From positions 1 to 57,952 of the forward strand of contig CAJINA010000209.1 in NCBI GenBank assembly GCA_905176665.1: a DNA stretch of 57,952 bases, given 5' to 3'. A program made the translations under genes and the position numbers. Below, piece after piece: positions 26,904-35,463 of this stretch. This DNA comes from Olavius algarvensis Delta 4 endosymbiont (GTDB lineage Bacteria > Desulfobacterota > Desulfobacteria > Desulfobacterales > CAJINA01). The notes beneath the pieces are model-generated. The model was not told where the DNA came from. It saw only the letters and a list, made by a program, of their open reading frames with translations, and searched no databases. The number at the start of each line of letters is the position of its first letter. Positions within the stretch are counted from its first letter, which is position 1.

Positions 26904-27442
26904 AAATCCTGCAGAATTTCAACTGTCTGCATCCGGTCGCCTTTCTTGATCTTTGCCGGCACTTCCCGGCCTCTCACCACCTGTCCGAAAACCGTGTACT
27001 TCCCATCCAACTGGACCATCCGTTTAAGGCAGATGTAAAACTGGCTGCCCGCGCTATCGGGATGGCTGGTGCGGGCCATGGAAAGGGTTCCTTTTCTGTG
27101 CTTGCGAAAGTTAAACTCGGCAGGGATGGTATAACCGGGTCCGCCCCGTCCGGTTCCATCCGGACACCCGCCTTAAATGATCTGCCCCGGTACGACCCGG
27201 TGGAAGAGCAGGCCGTTATAAAAGTCGGTTTTGATCAGTCTCAGGAAATTGTCGACATGGATCGGGGCCACCTCGGGATACAATTCCAGGTAGATGACCC
27301 CCTTATCCGTGGTCATCTTGACCAGGGGGTGCTCCGGGTCTTCCATTTGGATCTCAGCCGGGACCTCTGCCTGGGCGGCGACTGCAAAACAGAGCAGGGC
27401 GGCAGCGACGAGCAGGATAGGTATAATTTTAGCCATCATCAT
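26900..27442 (-). pseudogene. Secreted cyclophilin-type peptidyl-prolyl isomerase interrupted by an in-frame TAA
   Basis: The frame encodes 181 codons of a cyclophilin with a signal peptide (MMMAKIIPILLVAAALLCF, cleavage near AQA-E). FYNGLLFHRVVPGQII is followed by TAA at 27173-27175, exactly where cyclophilins have Gln (family motif IIQGGxPxGTG). The same frame then continues GGCPDGTGRGGPGYTIPAEF, SMARTSHPDSAGSQFYI and FGQVVRG to a natural TAG. Only a C-to-T change (CAA to TAA) is needed to explain it. The truncated product would lack the active site. Periplasmic protein folding would be the role of the intact gene. Confidence 0.85.
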
Positions 27443-27590
27443 GTCTCCGTTTCTTGTGTTAGGTTATCAATAGTGGATCGAGACGGGCAGTTTCTATTAT
27501 AAAGTCAATGGGATTGCAACTGGGAAAGTGGCGGCCGGCTGGAATAGCGGCAAGCATGACAACAAAAGGGTTGAATAGTTAAAATAAATC

Positions 27591-27619
27591 TTGACAACCG
27601 GATGAACATATCTTAATAG
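27591..27619 (+). promoter_or_regulatory. Promoter and candidate autoregulatory operator of the Rrf2 gene
   Basis: TTGACA at 27591-27596 and TTAATA near 27613 have the spacing of a sigma-70-type promoter. GATGAACATATC (27601-27612) fills the spacer. The near-identical GATGAACAAATC occurs at 28119-28130 before the NO reductase gene, so repression by the Rrf2 protein is a simple model. Confidence 0.5.
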
Positions 27620-27658
27620 GTTCGATAACTGCCCACATTTTCCTGCCGGGGGGTTGAA

Positions 27659-28045
27659 TTGCTGAATCAAACCGCTATATACGCTGTCCGGGCCATGGGG
27701 TTTCTGGCCAAACAGGAACCCGACACCCCGATCCTTTCTTCTACCATCGCAACTGATATGAACATTCCGCGCAACTTCCTGTCAAAAATCATCAATCGAC
27801 TGGTCCAGGCCGGCCTGGTTACAGCTGTGCGCGGCAGAGGTGGTGGTGTCAAACTCGCACAGGCGGGCAATGACATCTATTTGGCACAAGTTGTTGAACT
27901 GTTCATGAAAGTTGAAGCCACACGGCATTGTCTAATGGGACTTAAGACCTGCGATGGGAGCTGCGGTCTTCACCTGCGATGGCGAATTATTACAGAACAG
28001 TTTGAAAAGTTGTTGCACGATACGACCGTCGACCAGGTCTTTTGA
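27659..28045 (+). CDS. Rrf2-family Fe-S transcriptional regulator (NsrR-like)
   Basis: A 128-residue Rrf2 protein: winged helix with YAVRAMGFLA, IATDMNIPRNFLSKIINRL and TAVRGRGGGVKLA. Three Cys near the C-terminus (HCLMGLKTCDGSCGLH) match the cluster ligands of NsrR/IscR. NsrR-type members lose repression when nitric oxide destroys the cluster. The start codon is TTG at 27659 with GGGG just upstream; no ATG fits. It lies directly upstream of the quinol NO reductase gene, which it most likely controls through a shared 12-base motif. IscR-like sensing of Fe-S status is the alternative. Confidence 0.85.
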   Translation: MLNQTAIYAVRAMGFLAKQEPDTPILSSTIATDMNIPRNFLSKIINRLVQAGLVTAVRGRGGGVKLAQAGNDIYLAQVVELFMKVEATRHCLMGLKTCDGSCGLHLRWRIITEQFEKLLHDTTVDQVF

Positions 28046-28073
28046 TCTAAATTTTTAAAACTGATCGAACAAA

Positions 28074-28083
28074 GGGGGGGGGG
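28074..28083. repeat. G10 homopolymer upstream of the NO reductase
   Basis: Ten consecutive G lie in the 115-base gap between the Rrf2 stop and the qNOR start, about 78 bases before the start codon. Such tracts can slip during replication and change promoter output. Confidence 0.6.
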
Positions 28084-28118
28084 ATCGGGCCAAATTTTGC
28101 TATAAAAGTTGATAAGAA

Positions 28119-28130
28119 GATGAACAAATC
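28119..28130 (+). promoter_or_regulatory. Candidate Rrf2/NsrR operator before qNOR
   Basis: GATGAACAAATC differs by one base from GATGAACATATC at 27601-27612 in the regulator's own promoter. It lies about 30 bases before the qNOR ATG. GGAGG follows just ahead of that ATG. Confidence 0.5.
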
Positions 28131-28160
28131 ATTATAAAATCAAACAAAAGGAGGTTCCGG

Positions 28161-30434
28161 ATGTCTTTAAACACTCTAAAGTGGTCCGCGATAATCTGCT
28201 TCGTGGTTGCCATGGCAATTTTGCTCGGTGGTGGCATGGCAATGCGCAAAGAACTGCCGCCCTACCCAGGAAAAGTGGTGGACGAAGCGGGCAATGTCTT
28301 ATTCAAAAAAGAAAACATCATCGCCGGCCAGGATGTCTATCAGCGGTACGGGCTCATGGACCATGGCGCTGTCTGGGGCCACGGGTCTCAGCGTGGGCCC
28401 GAATTTTCCGCTGCATCCTTGCACCTGATCGCCGAGGCGGTTGGTGACACGTTCGCCCAAAATGAATATGGTCGGCCGTATGCCGATCTGAGTGAGCTCG
28501 AACAGGGGATGATCGATGTCCGGACCAAGCACGAAGTCAAGCCCAATCGGTATGACCCGGCCACCGATACCCTTACCCTCACGTCTGCCCAGGTGGCAGC
28601 ACTGAACAGGGTTGTTCAGCACTGGGAGAAAACTTTCAACGAAGGCCATCCCGGGTTTGGAATTCTACCGGACACCGTCAAAACCGCCGAACAGCGGCTT
28701 GAGTTGGGTCGGTTTTTTTTCTGGACCGCCTGGGTAGCCTCCACCTTGCGACCGGGCGAAGATTATTCATATACTAACAACTGGCCGCCGGACAATCGCG
28801 TGGGCAATACGGCCAGTACCGAAACCTATTTTTACTCTGTGGCCGGCATTCTGGCCCTCCTGGTAGTCTTAGGGCTATTCGTCTACTGGATCCACCGCTA
28901 CAAGCTCTGGTATGGCGCCCCCAAAGGCGTGGCCCTGGCGGAAAAGTTGATCGAGATGCCCCTGACGCCAAGTCAGACCCACGCCGCCAAATTCTTTGTG
29001 GTGGTCATTTTGTTATTTCTACTGCAAACCACCATGGGCGGCCTGCTGGCCCATTACACCATCCATCCCGGCAGCTTTTTCCTGCCCTTCATCGCCGACT
29101 TTATTCCTTATGCCTGGGCCAAGACCTGGCACCTGCAGCTGATGATATTCTGGATCGCCACAACCTGGCTCGCCTCGGCCATCTATCTGGCGCCTATTAT
29201 CGGCGGCCGAGAGCCGGTCAAGCAGGGTATGCTGGTTATGATTCTGTTTGTGGCCGTTTTACTGGTGGCCGTAGGCAGCCTGACCGGTGAAGTGCTGGGC
29301 ATCAAGGGGATGCTAGGCGATATGTGGTTCTGGTTGGGACACCAGGGCTGGGAGTTCCTGGAACTGGGCCGCCTCTGGCAGATTCTGTTGTTCGGCGGGC
29401 TCATATTCTGGCTTCTGATCGTATACCGGGCAGTCGGTAACCACTTGAGAGCTCACAAGGACGAGTTTAGTGCCCTGATCTGGTTTTATGTATTCAGTGC
29501 CGTCCTGGTAGTGGCCTTTTTCGGTTTCGGGCTGTTCTACGGCCGCGGATCGCACCTGACCATGGCGGACTATTGGCGCTGGTTCGTGGTGCATCTTTGG
29601 GTAGAAAGTATCTTCGAGTTTTTCGGTATCGCGGTTATTGCCCTGCTGATGGTTACTATGGGACTGGCGACGGCCAAAAATGCCCTGCGGGTAGCCTATT
29701 TTACAGCCGCATTAACATTCCTGAGCGGGATTGTCGGCACCGCTCACCATTACTACTGGTATGGCGGGGCCGCTTTCTGGGTCGGCTGGGGAGCCATCTT
29801 TTCGTCTATGGAGCCGGTTCCCCTAATCACCCTGGTGGTACGCGGACTCATGGAATACAAGGAGATTCAGAAGCAGGGCAAGGAGTTCAGTTATAAATGG
29901 CCCATGTACTTCCTGGTGGCCGCATCCTTCTGGAATTTCCTGGGTGCCGGCATCTTTGGGTTCCTGATCAACCTGCCGATCATCAACTTCTACGAACACG
30001 GGACCTACCTGACCATGCATCACGGTCACACGGCCATGTTCGGAACCTACGGGATGCTCTCGGTCGCCTTGCTGCTTTTTTCCTGGCGTGGCCTGGTCGA
30101 CAAAGCGCACTGGAACGACGGCATTTTAAAGCTGTCTTTCTGGGGCCTCAATGGCGGCCTGTTCATCATGGCTTTTACAACCTTGCTGCCGGTTGGGGCC
30201 CTGCAGACCTGGATCGCATTTAAGGAAGGCTACTGGGTAGCCCGCAGCGCGGACTTTTTCGAAAAAGATTTTGTCGTCTTTCTCGGGACGTGGCGGGCTC
30301 TTCCGGACACCATTATCATTGTATTGGGTGTCCTGCCCCTGGCCTATTTTCTCATCCGGACCTTTCCGCACCTGAAATCCGCGGAAATCAAGGACGGTGA
30401 ATCTGTTTGGGAACGGCTGGGTATCGAATTGTAA
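28161..30434 (+). CDS. norZ: Quinol-dependent nitric oxide reductase (single-subunit qNOR)
   Basis: The 757-residue protein has an N-terminal helix, a periplasmic domain to about residue 215 (NorC-like, no haem c motif), and about twelve helices of the NorB core. His ligands for haem b and the b3-FeB site appear in WHLQLMIFWIATTW, HLWVESIFEFF, GTAHHYYWYGG and MHHGHTAMFGTYG. GGEVLG-like Glu is seen in LTGEVLGIKG. The enzyme reduces two NO to N2O with quinol at the inner membrane. In a strict anaerobe its likely job is NO detoxification. It follows the NsrR-like gene and ends at a strong terminator. Confidence 0.95.
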   Translation: MSLNTLKWSAIICFVVAMAILLGGGMAMRKELPPYPGKVVDEAGNVLFKKENIIAGQDVYQRYGLMDHGAVWGHGSQRGPEFSAASLHLIAEAVGDTFAQNEYGRPYADLSELEQGMIDVRTKHEVKPNRYDPATDTLTLTSAQVAALNRVVQHWEKTFNEGHPGFGILPDTVKTAEQRLELGRFFFWTAWVASTLRPGEDYSYTNNWPPDNRVGNTASTETYFYSVAGILALLVVLGLFVYWIHRYKLWYGAPKGVALAEKLIEMPLTPSQTHAAKFFVVVILLFLLQTTMGGLLAHYTIHPGSFFLPFIADFIPYAWAKTWHLQLMIFWIATTWLASAIYLAPIIGGREPVKQGMLVMILFVAVLLVAVGSLTGEVLGIKGMLGDMWFWLGHQGWEFLELGRLWQILLFGGLIFWLLIVYRAVGNHLRAHKDEFSALIWFYVFSAVLVVAFFGFGLFYGRGSHLTMADYWRWFVVHLWVESIFEFFGIAVIALLMVTMGLATAKNALRVAYFTAALTFLSGIVGTAHHYYWYGGAAFWVGWGAIFSSMEPVPLITLVVRGLMEYKEIQKQGKEFSYKWPMYFLVAASFWNFLGAGIFGFLINLPIINFYEHGTYLTMHHGHTAMFGTYGMLSVALLLFSWRGLVDKAHWNDGILKLSFWGLNGGLFIMAFTTLLPVGALQTWIAFKEGYWVARSADFFEKDFVVFLGTWRALPDTIIIVLGVLPLAYFLIRTFPHLKSAEIKDGESVWERLGIEL

Positions 30435-30463
30435 ACCAACAACCTAACTTACTAAAGTGAAAG

Positions 30464-30508
30464 AAAAATGGCAGGATCATAAGCGATCCTGCCATTTTTA
30501 TTTTATTT
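30464..30508 (+). terminator. Rho-independent terminator after qNOR
   Basis: AAAAATGGCAGGATC (30464-30478) pairs perfectly with GATCCTGCCATTTTT (30485-30499) around a 6-base loop, followed by more T residues. It should work well on the plus strand and, with the A-tract, also in the other direction. Confidence 0.92.
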
Positions 30509-30703
30509 AATTGATCTAAGTCAATGCGGACAGACCGCAAGCCAGGTAAATTAACATTAAACTGGCAGACCGGATTCAACCGGATGCGATGGCGTCTGAT
30601 TTCAACGGCCTTCTTTGCGGATCCGCAGGATTCGCCCCGCGATACCTCACATTCTTGAACATTCGCCTTTCGTCCACCGGCTTTGGAAACAAGGAAAAGC
30701 AAA

Positions 30704-31513
30704 ATGGATAAATATCTGAACCAGGGCATCAAAGATGTCATCCAAGCGTTTCCGGCCCTGGAAAGCATCCTGGCAGAATATGATATCGGCTGCGGCCCCT
30801 GTAATGTCGGGACCTGTCTCTTGAAGGACATTGTCGAGATCCACCGGCTGCCGCCGGAAAAAGAGCAGGCCTTGATGGCCCGGATTGAAAGTACCATTTG
30901 TCCTGGTAGAGAAAATCAGGTTCAATCTCCGGCACCCACCACAGCGGCACCCGCAGCGCCAAAGGAACGCATCCGCACATATTCGCCCCCGATGAAGATG
31001 CTGGTGGATGAACATTTGCTCATCAAACGCTGGCTGGCACGAATTCCGGATGTTGTGAACGCGCTGTCTGCCGGGCCTGAAAAGGGGCGGCAGCTCGTGG
31101 GGGCAGGTGTCGATATGATTCGCTCGTACGCTGATAAATTCCACCACGGCAAGGAAGAGGATATCCTTTTTAAATATTTCGATGACACCAGTGAAATATT
31201 TACCGTTATTTATGAGGACCACCGACAGGCTCGCCAGCATGTGCAGGCTATTCTCACGGGATTGGAAACTAGTGACCATCCGGCGATCGGCGAGTACCTG
31301 ACCGCCTATGGGGCCCTGTTGACCGAGCATATCAAGAAAGAAGATGAAATTTTGTTTCCCTGGCTGGATGAACAGCTCACCACCAGCCAGGTAGGTGAAC
31401 TGTATACGAAGTTCAAAGCGGCGGACAGCCAGTCCGGCGTTGACCCGGAGAAGTACCAGGCCTTCGTGGACGGGCTGGAAAGCCAATTTATCGATATGGG
31501 GGTAGCAAAATGA
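30704..31513 (+). CDS. RIC-family Fe-S cluster repair protein with hemerythrin domain
   Basis: From ATG 30704 the product has 269 residues. Residues 1-65 are a ScdA/DUF542-like N-terminal domain (IKDVIQAFPALESILAEYDIGCG, with several Cys: CGPCNVGTC). A Pro/Ala linker precedes a hemerythrin-like four-helix domain from about residue 100. Its di-iron ligands appear as DEHLLIKRW, KFHHGKEEDILF, DHRQAR and LLTEHIKKEDEILFPW. RIC proteins (YtfE/ScdA/DnrN) repair clusters damaged by NO or peroxide. Position after the NO reductase and its sensor supports this. It overlaps the next gene by 4 bases. The extra Cys beyond the usual pair in the N-terminal domain are unusual. Confidence 0.85.
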   Translation: MDKYLNQGIKDVIQAFPALESILAEYDIGCGPCNVGTCLLKDIVEIHRLPPEKEQALMARIESTICPGRENQVQSPAPTTAAPAAPKERIRTYSPPMKMLVDEHLLIKRWLARIPDVVNALSAGPEKGRQLVGAGVDMIRSYADKFHHGKEEDILFKYFDDTSEIFTVIYEDHRQARQHVQAILTGLETSDHPAIGEYLTAYGALLTEHIKKEDEILFPWLDEQLTTSQVGELYTKFKAADSQSGVDPEKYQAFVDGLESQFIDMGVAK

Positions 31514-31983
31514 AAGGATTTACCGGTTGCCCAGGGTCACAGATGATGAATTTTCAGAGTGACACTCCTGCCGCTGAATCTGAGCCGGCCGGAGCCATCG
31601 CCTCGCAACTTAGACAATGGCCTATCCAATTGCATTTGATTTCTTCCGAGGCACCGTATTACCAAGGGGCGGATGTGGTCCTGGCGGCCGATTGCGTTGC
31701 GTATGCTGTCGGTGATTTCCACCGCGACCATCTTAAGGACAAATCGCTGGCTATTGCCTGTCCCAAGCTGGATTCCCAACAGCAGGTATATCAGCAGAAA
31801 ATCAAAGCCTGGCTGGAAGATGCCAAGATAAATACGCTCACAGTCATGATCATGCAGGTACCCTGCTGTATGGGGCTTATAAATCTGGCCCAACAAGCCG
31901 CCGCCGAATCCAGCCGCAAGGTACCGATAAAAAGCCTGGTGGTTGGCATCAAGGGCGAAATTTTACAAGAAGAGTGGCTCTAA
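31510..31983 (+). CDS. Conserved Fe-S-associated protein, ferredoxin domain missing
   Basis: The 157-residue protein resembles the C-terminal part of 4Fe-4S proteins common in anaerobes: CPGSQMMNF, LRQWPIQLHLI, GADVVLAADCVAYAVGDFH, AIACPKLD, MIMQVPCCMGLINLAQQA and KSLVVGIKGEI. In the forms I know, two ferredoxin motifs come first; here the protein starts right at CPGS. Five or more Cys remain (CPGS, DCVA, ACPK, PCC). ATG overlaps the stop of the RIC gene (ATGA), so the two are translationally coupled and probably act together in NO or Fe-S stress. Exact function is unknown. Confidence 0.65.
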   Translation: MKGFTGCPGSQMMNFQSDTPAAESEPAGAIASQLRQWPIQLHLISSEAPYYQGADVVLAADCVAYAVGDFHRDHLKDKSLAIACPKLDSQQQVYQQKIKAWLEDAKINTLTVMIMQVPCCMGLINLAQQAAAESSRKVPIKSLVVGIKGEILQEEWL

Positions 31984-32009
31984 GGACAAATTTGCCCGGG
32001 GAGGACACC

Positions 32010-32465
32010 ATGTGTCAAAGTTATAAACGCCAATGTGAGTGCGGCCGAAACACCGCCGAAATATTTTTCGGCAATATGCTTTTGGATGAAACTGCCATAG
32101 CAGCTGTCTATTACCCTGAGTGCAGCCCTGCGAGTCAGGACGGCGATCCAGCCTTCGTCTGGGACAATGGCTGGGCCCTTGAACTGGATCTGGATATAAT
32201 TCGCTCGCATGCCGGGACTTTCGGTATGTCCAAGGATAGCGTTACCGCCGAGTGGGTGTTTGATGCCGGCTATGCGACTTGGGTGGGCATTACGCCGGAC
32301 GATACCGAGCGGCGCAACCGCGAAAGGGATGCATTACAGCATCTGGCCAAAACCGACTTGCGAGCTTATATCAATGCCATGAAAAACTGGGGCATTGAAC
32401 GCGAGAAGAGATTCTCGGCAGAGGGGTGGCGTAAGATGCGACCTCGCGCTGCCATGGGGCTGTAA
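32010..32465 (+). CDS. Unknown protein with N-terminal Cys pair
   Basis: Starting at ATG 32010 (GGGGAGGACACC just upstream), the product has 151 residues, beginning MCQSYKRQCECGRNTAEIFF. The three early Cys and a Tyr-Pro-Glu-Cys motif (YYPECSP) could bind a metal. The rest is acidic with DNGWALELDLD and a basic C-terminus. I do not recognise the family. It follows the Fe-S protein by 26 bases on the same strand, so it likely belongs to the same operon. Confidence 0.6.
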   Translation: MCQSYKRQCECGRNTAEIFFGNMLLDETAIAAVYYPECSPASQDGDPAFVWDNGWALELDLDIIRSHAGTFGMSKDSVTAEWVFDAGYATWVGITPDDTERRNRERDALQHLAKTDLRAYINAMKNWGIEREKRFSAEGWRKMRPRAAMGL

Positions 32466-32529
32466 TCCGGGATCGAGTGGATCTGGTTCCGGGTCCTCAC
32501 CCCGAATTGATATTCTCAGGGGGGCTACC

Positions 32530-33540
32530 ATGCATCAACATCTTCACAGTGTGTCGGGATACGGATGTGATTCACCGGCAACGCGGCCAGATACTCCGGC
32601 GAAGTTAAGGGAGTTTGAAAAGCGGGCCTGGCGTGACTACCAGAGTCATGTGCGTCAGCTGGATTTCATTAGAACCACTATCAGTCAGGACACTTTTCCG
32701 GCGCAACGCATCCTGTCGGTCCTGACCAGAATCGGTGTTGATGCTGATTTTTGCATGCTTCTTTTCGGCCTGGCTTCACAGGCCTGGCAAGAACTGGAAA
32801 TAGATTCGGACAAGGTCGTTCACCTGCACCCCAACTTGCAGCGTGACATTGCCGATGTCCGTGAGGGCCTTTTAATTCAGTCAGAAAAGAAAATGGCCCT
32901 GCGCTCAGGCCCTGTCTTTCTCACCCCCCAGGAAACTTATGACCAGTTGCAGGCCGCGATGGATCCTGCCAACCTGCATCTGTTGATAGATGAGATAACC
33001 ACCCCCTGGATCGTGTTACCGCGGGCATACGCCGCCCTGCAGCGCGAACATGTCCACTATCTGCCGGCCTACCTGGCGTTGCTTGCCACTGAAACCAACG
33101 AAGAGGCCTTGCACATTTTCAGCCGGATTGCCGTTGAATTTATGGCCAACTTCACGATCCGGTTCGCCGATGAAAAATATCCCCGGCAAAAGGTCATCTG
33201 CCTGGTAACAGCAGGCTACTGCGCACATTACTGGCGAAACCTACTGATACCGCCCAGGGGGTTCGAGGATGTGCGCCTGTTCGAACACTTTTTAAGCTGG
33301 CTCAAACATTCGGGCTGTCGGACCAAAGTATCCGGTCATGATCTGGATAAGACCATTGCGGAGATGGAACATTGGAAAGCGCATATATTCCCGTCGGAAT
33401 CGGATCTGATGCACGGTGATGAGGGCACTCCCGACCTGTCGCGTTTTATCATATCCCTGCGGCATGGCTGCAAGGGCATCGATTGTGCGGTCCAGTATTT
33501 CTGGCTGACACCTGAATGCCCCCATTGGCCCCGGGGGTAG
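32530..33540 (+). CDS. Unknown helical protein of the NO-stress operon
   Basis: ATG 32530 gives a 336-residue protein, mostly helical, soluble and His-rich at the start (MHQHLHSVSG). The open frame extends further upstream but there it overlaps the previous gene. No domain is recognised. Segments such as DEITTPWIVLPRAYAALQRE (residues about 155-175) and HIFSRIAVEFMANFT look like a buried helical core. Spacing (64 bases) and strand suggest it belongs with the upstream genes. Confidence 0.55.
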   Translation: MHQHLHSVSGYGCDSPATRPDTPAKLREFEKRAWRDYQSHVRQLDFIRTTISQDTFPAQRILSVLTRIGVDADFCMLLFGLASQAWQELEIDSDKVVHLHPNLQRDIADVREGLLIQSEKKMALRSGPVFLTPQETYDQLQAAMDPANLHLLIDEITTPWIVLPRAYAALQREHVHYLPAYLALLATETNEEALHIFSRIAVEFMANFTIRFADEKYPRQKVICLVTAGYCAHYWRNLLIPPRGFEDVRLFEHFLSWLKHSGCRTKVSGHDLDKTIAEMEHWKAHIFPSESDLMHGDEGTPDLSRFIISLRHGCKGIDCAVQYFWLTPECPHWPRG

Positions 33541-33788
33541 AAGAGCAGTGGGGTGTAATTCTCTTTGCCCTGAGGTCGCTGTTCAATCTGATCGAATGCC
33601 GGTATCCGCTGGAATCGAAGCGGACCCGGTACTATCTGCGTGAATTTCTCTTTCAGCTCAAAAACACCTATACGAGCACACTGCTTACCAATACCATCCA
33701 GGAAAAACCGAACCAGGCTGTTTTGCGCAGGCTCCATTCCAAAATTATCTTCATGATACAGCAACTGCAGCACACTCTGGCAGTATAG
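33516..33788 (+). CDS. Small unknown protein overlapping the previous gene
   Basis: A 90-codon frame with 25 bases of overlap with the preceding stop. The product is helical (ALRSLFNLIECRYPLESKR, HSKIIFMIQQLQHTLAV). The overlap and orientation would fit translational coupling, but no ribosome binding site is clear and no family is recognised. It may be the displaced C-terminus of the preceding protein or a chance frame. Confidence 0.35.
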   Translation: MPPLAPGVEEQWGVILFALRSLFNLIECRYPLESKRTRYYLREFLFQLKNTYTSTLLTNTIQEKPNQAVLRRLHSKIIFMIQQLQHTLAV

Positions 33789-34020
33789 ACACCAGCTATT
33801 TACGGACTTCTTAAACAGTCTCCAATAACAGGTTTTCGTCGCGCCAGAGACAGTTTTCAACAGTTTGTAGGCTGCCCAGGGAGGGCACCGAACACCGCTG
33901 TTTGAAATTTGATCATAATCAGCTATGATCGTTTGGCAGTCAACTGTTCACAGGCACACATCAGATCCATTGACGATCATGCATTTGCAGCCGGTTCTAA
34001 CCCTAAACAAGGAGGGCGCC

Positions 34021-34674
34021 ATGTCAGACCATCCGAAAGGCGCAATTTTACAGCGCGACAAGAAAACCTATGCGATTGTGCCGCGCACACCGGTAGGTAT
34101 GGTAACACCGGAAGACTTGGAGAATATCGCCCGGGTTGCCAGAAAATACGAGGTCCCCGTCATCAAAATCACCTCCGGACAACGATTCGCCCTGGTCGGT
34201 ATGCAAAAAGAAGAGGTGGAAGATATCTGGAAAGAGCTCAAAATGGATGTGGGCAAAGCAACCGAGCTCTGTCTCCATTATGTTCAGGCCTGTCCGGGAA
34301 CCGCGGTTTGTAAATTTGGCGTTCAGGATTCACTGGGGCTCGGCATTGAAATCGAACGCTTTTTCGCAGGCATGGATCTTCCTCACAAAGTCAAGGTCGG
34401 CATATCAGGCTGTCCGTTTTGCTGCGGTGAAAGCTTTGTCCGGGATATCGGCGTGTTCGGTAAGAAGAAAGGCTGGACCATGACCATCGGCGGAAGCTCG
34501 GCCCGCCGGCCACGCATCGGGGACGTCCTGGTCGACAACCTGACCGGGGAACAGGTCATTGCCCTGACAAAAAAATTTCTCGAGTATTATAGAGAAAAAG
34601 CCAAACGAAAGGAGCGTACCGCCCGCTTCGTGGACCGGGTTGGGTTTGAAAATATCCAGGAAGCATTGCTGTAG
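34021..34674 (+). CDS. Small sirohaem/4Fe-4S nitrite-sulfite reductase family protein
   Basis: This 217-residue protein has the size of the low-spin assimilatory-type sulfite reductase of sulfate reducers. The N-terminal ferredoxin-like half-domain includes KITSGQRFALVG. The four cluster/sirohaem Cys appear as HYVQACPGTAVCKFG and SGCPFCCGESFV. Only one half of the usual NirA/CysI repeat is present, as in small anaerobic reductases. It would reduce sulfite or nitrite in the cytoplasm; near NO reductase, nitrite handling is plausible. AAGGAGG is 5 bases before the ATG. Confidence 0.85.
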   Translation: MSDHPKGAILQRDKKTYAIVPRTPVGMVTPEDLENIARVARKYEVPVIKITSGQRFALVGMQKEEVEDIWKELKMDVGKATELCLHYVQACPGTAVCKFGVQDSLGLGIEIERFFAGMDLPHKVKVGISGCPFCCGESFVRDIGVFGKKKGWTMTIGGSSARRPRIGDVLVDNLTGEQVIALTKKFLEYYREKAKRKERTARFVDRVGFENIQEALL

Positions 34675-34699
34675 ACCGGATCAACTCGTAATTCAGCTT

Positions 34700-35311
34700 C
34701 TATTCTTTTACCAGTTTGATCCGATGGCTCTTGCGCAGCTGTGACCAAACAGCCTGCATCACCCCTTTGCCGTCGCGAATGCTGATGCCTTTGCCCTCCA
34801 CGTAACGATCGAGAATGGACTGGAGCGTGTCCAGTTCGATGGCATTCATATTGGCGATGATGCTTTTCTCACGCAAGGGCAGATCGGCCAGAATCTCGGC
34901 TGCTATGCCGGCGGTTATTTCGGGGTCCGGTTGTTCGCTGACGATTAGAAGCCCGTTGAGAACCAGGCGGGTGGCTTCCACGATGTCCGGTGTGTCATAC
35001 TTGTTGGGACCGGTGACGTAAAGGGTCTGAATGGCATGCTTCTCAAGCCAGGGGTTCACCTCGTAGGGGGCGAGGTGGGCGGGGGTCTCTTTCAGATTCA
35101 GGTGCAGAATCGGCTTGTTGCCACGCTTGAAATCATCCCCGATTTTCTTCAATCGAAAGGTGAAGGGACCAGTGGTAATAATCAGGATACCGTCCGCGTC
35201 ACCAACCGGGTCGATACTCACTTCACAGTCGAGAGCCGAATGGCGGCTAACTTTCAATGCGGTCCGTTCCGTGTCCGTCAATCCACCGGATATGATTTTG
35301 GTAAGAGGCAT
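34700..35311 (-). CDS. Putative molybdenum carrier-like (LOG/YpsA-fold) protein
   Basis: The 203-residue protein begins PLTKIISGGLTDTERTALKV, as do the putative Mo-carrier proteins related to LOG/YpsA (usually KIISGGQTGxDRAAL). The substitution GLTDTER for GQTGVDR and the direct run-on to CEVSIDPVGDADGILIITTGPF show that the usual middle segment (G-W-x-P-K-G-R-R-A-E-D-G) is missing. The C-terminal 60 residues (NAIELDTLQSILDRYVEG) are an extra helical part. Real function is unknown. It is convergent with the sirohaem gene. Confidence 0.6.
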   Translation of the reverse strand: MPLTKIISGGLTDTERTALKVSRHSALDCEVSIDPVGDADGILIITTGPFTFRLKKIGDDFKRGNKPILHLNLKETPAHLAPYEVNPWLEKHAIQTLYVTGPNKYDTPDIVEATRLVLNGLLIVSEQPDPEITAGIAAEILADLPLREKSIIANMNAIELDTLQSILDRYVEGKGISIRDGKGVMQAVWSQLRKSHRIKLVKE

Positions 35312-35426
35312 ATCTTCATAACTTTTAATTCAGTACGGCAGACTTTAAAAGAACAGGGAATTAAAGACAAGTCCAATGTTGGGATAAGGTGACTACTGAC
35401 AAGGTCAACAGGAACCAGAACATTTG

Positions 35427-35450
35427 GTCCCTTAAGGATTTTAAGGGGAC
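35427..35450. terminator. Hairpin downstream of the RseC-like gene
   Basis: GTCCCTTAA (35427-35435) pairs with TTAAGGGGAC (35441-35450) with one bulged G. It lies just beyond the stop of the minus-strand RseC-like gene. No T-tract follows. Confidence 0.4.
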
Positions 35451-35463
35451 GCAGGCATTTCAT

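Noticed and set aside
25773..27442. TAA recoded as Gln
   Set aside because: Many intact genes in the window end at TAA, so global recoding is impossible. Two local mutations or base errors explain the data better.
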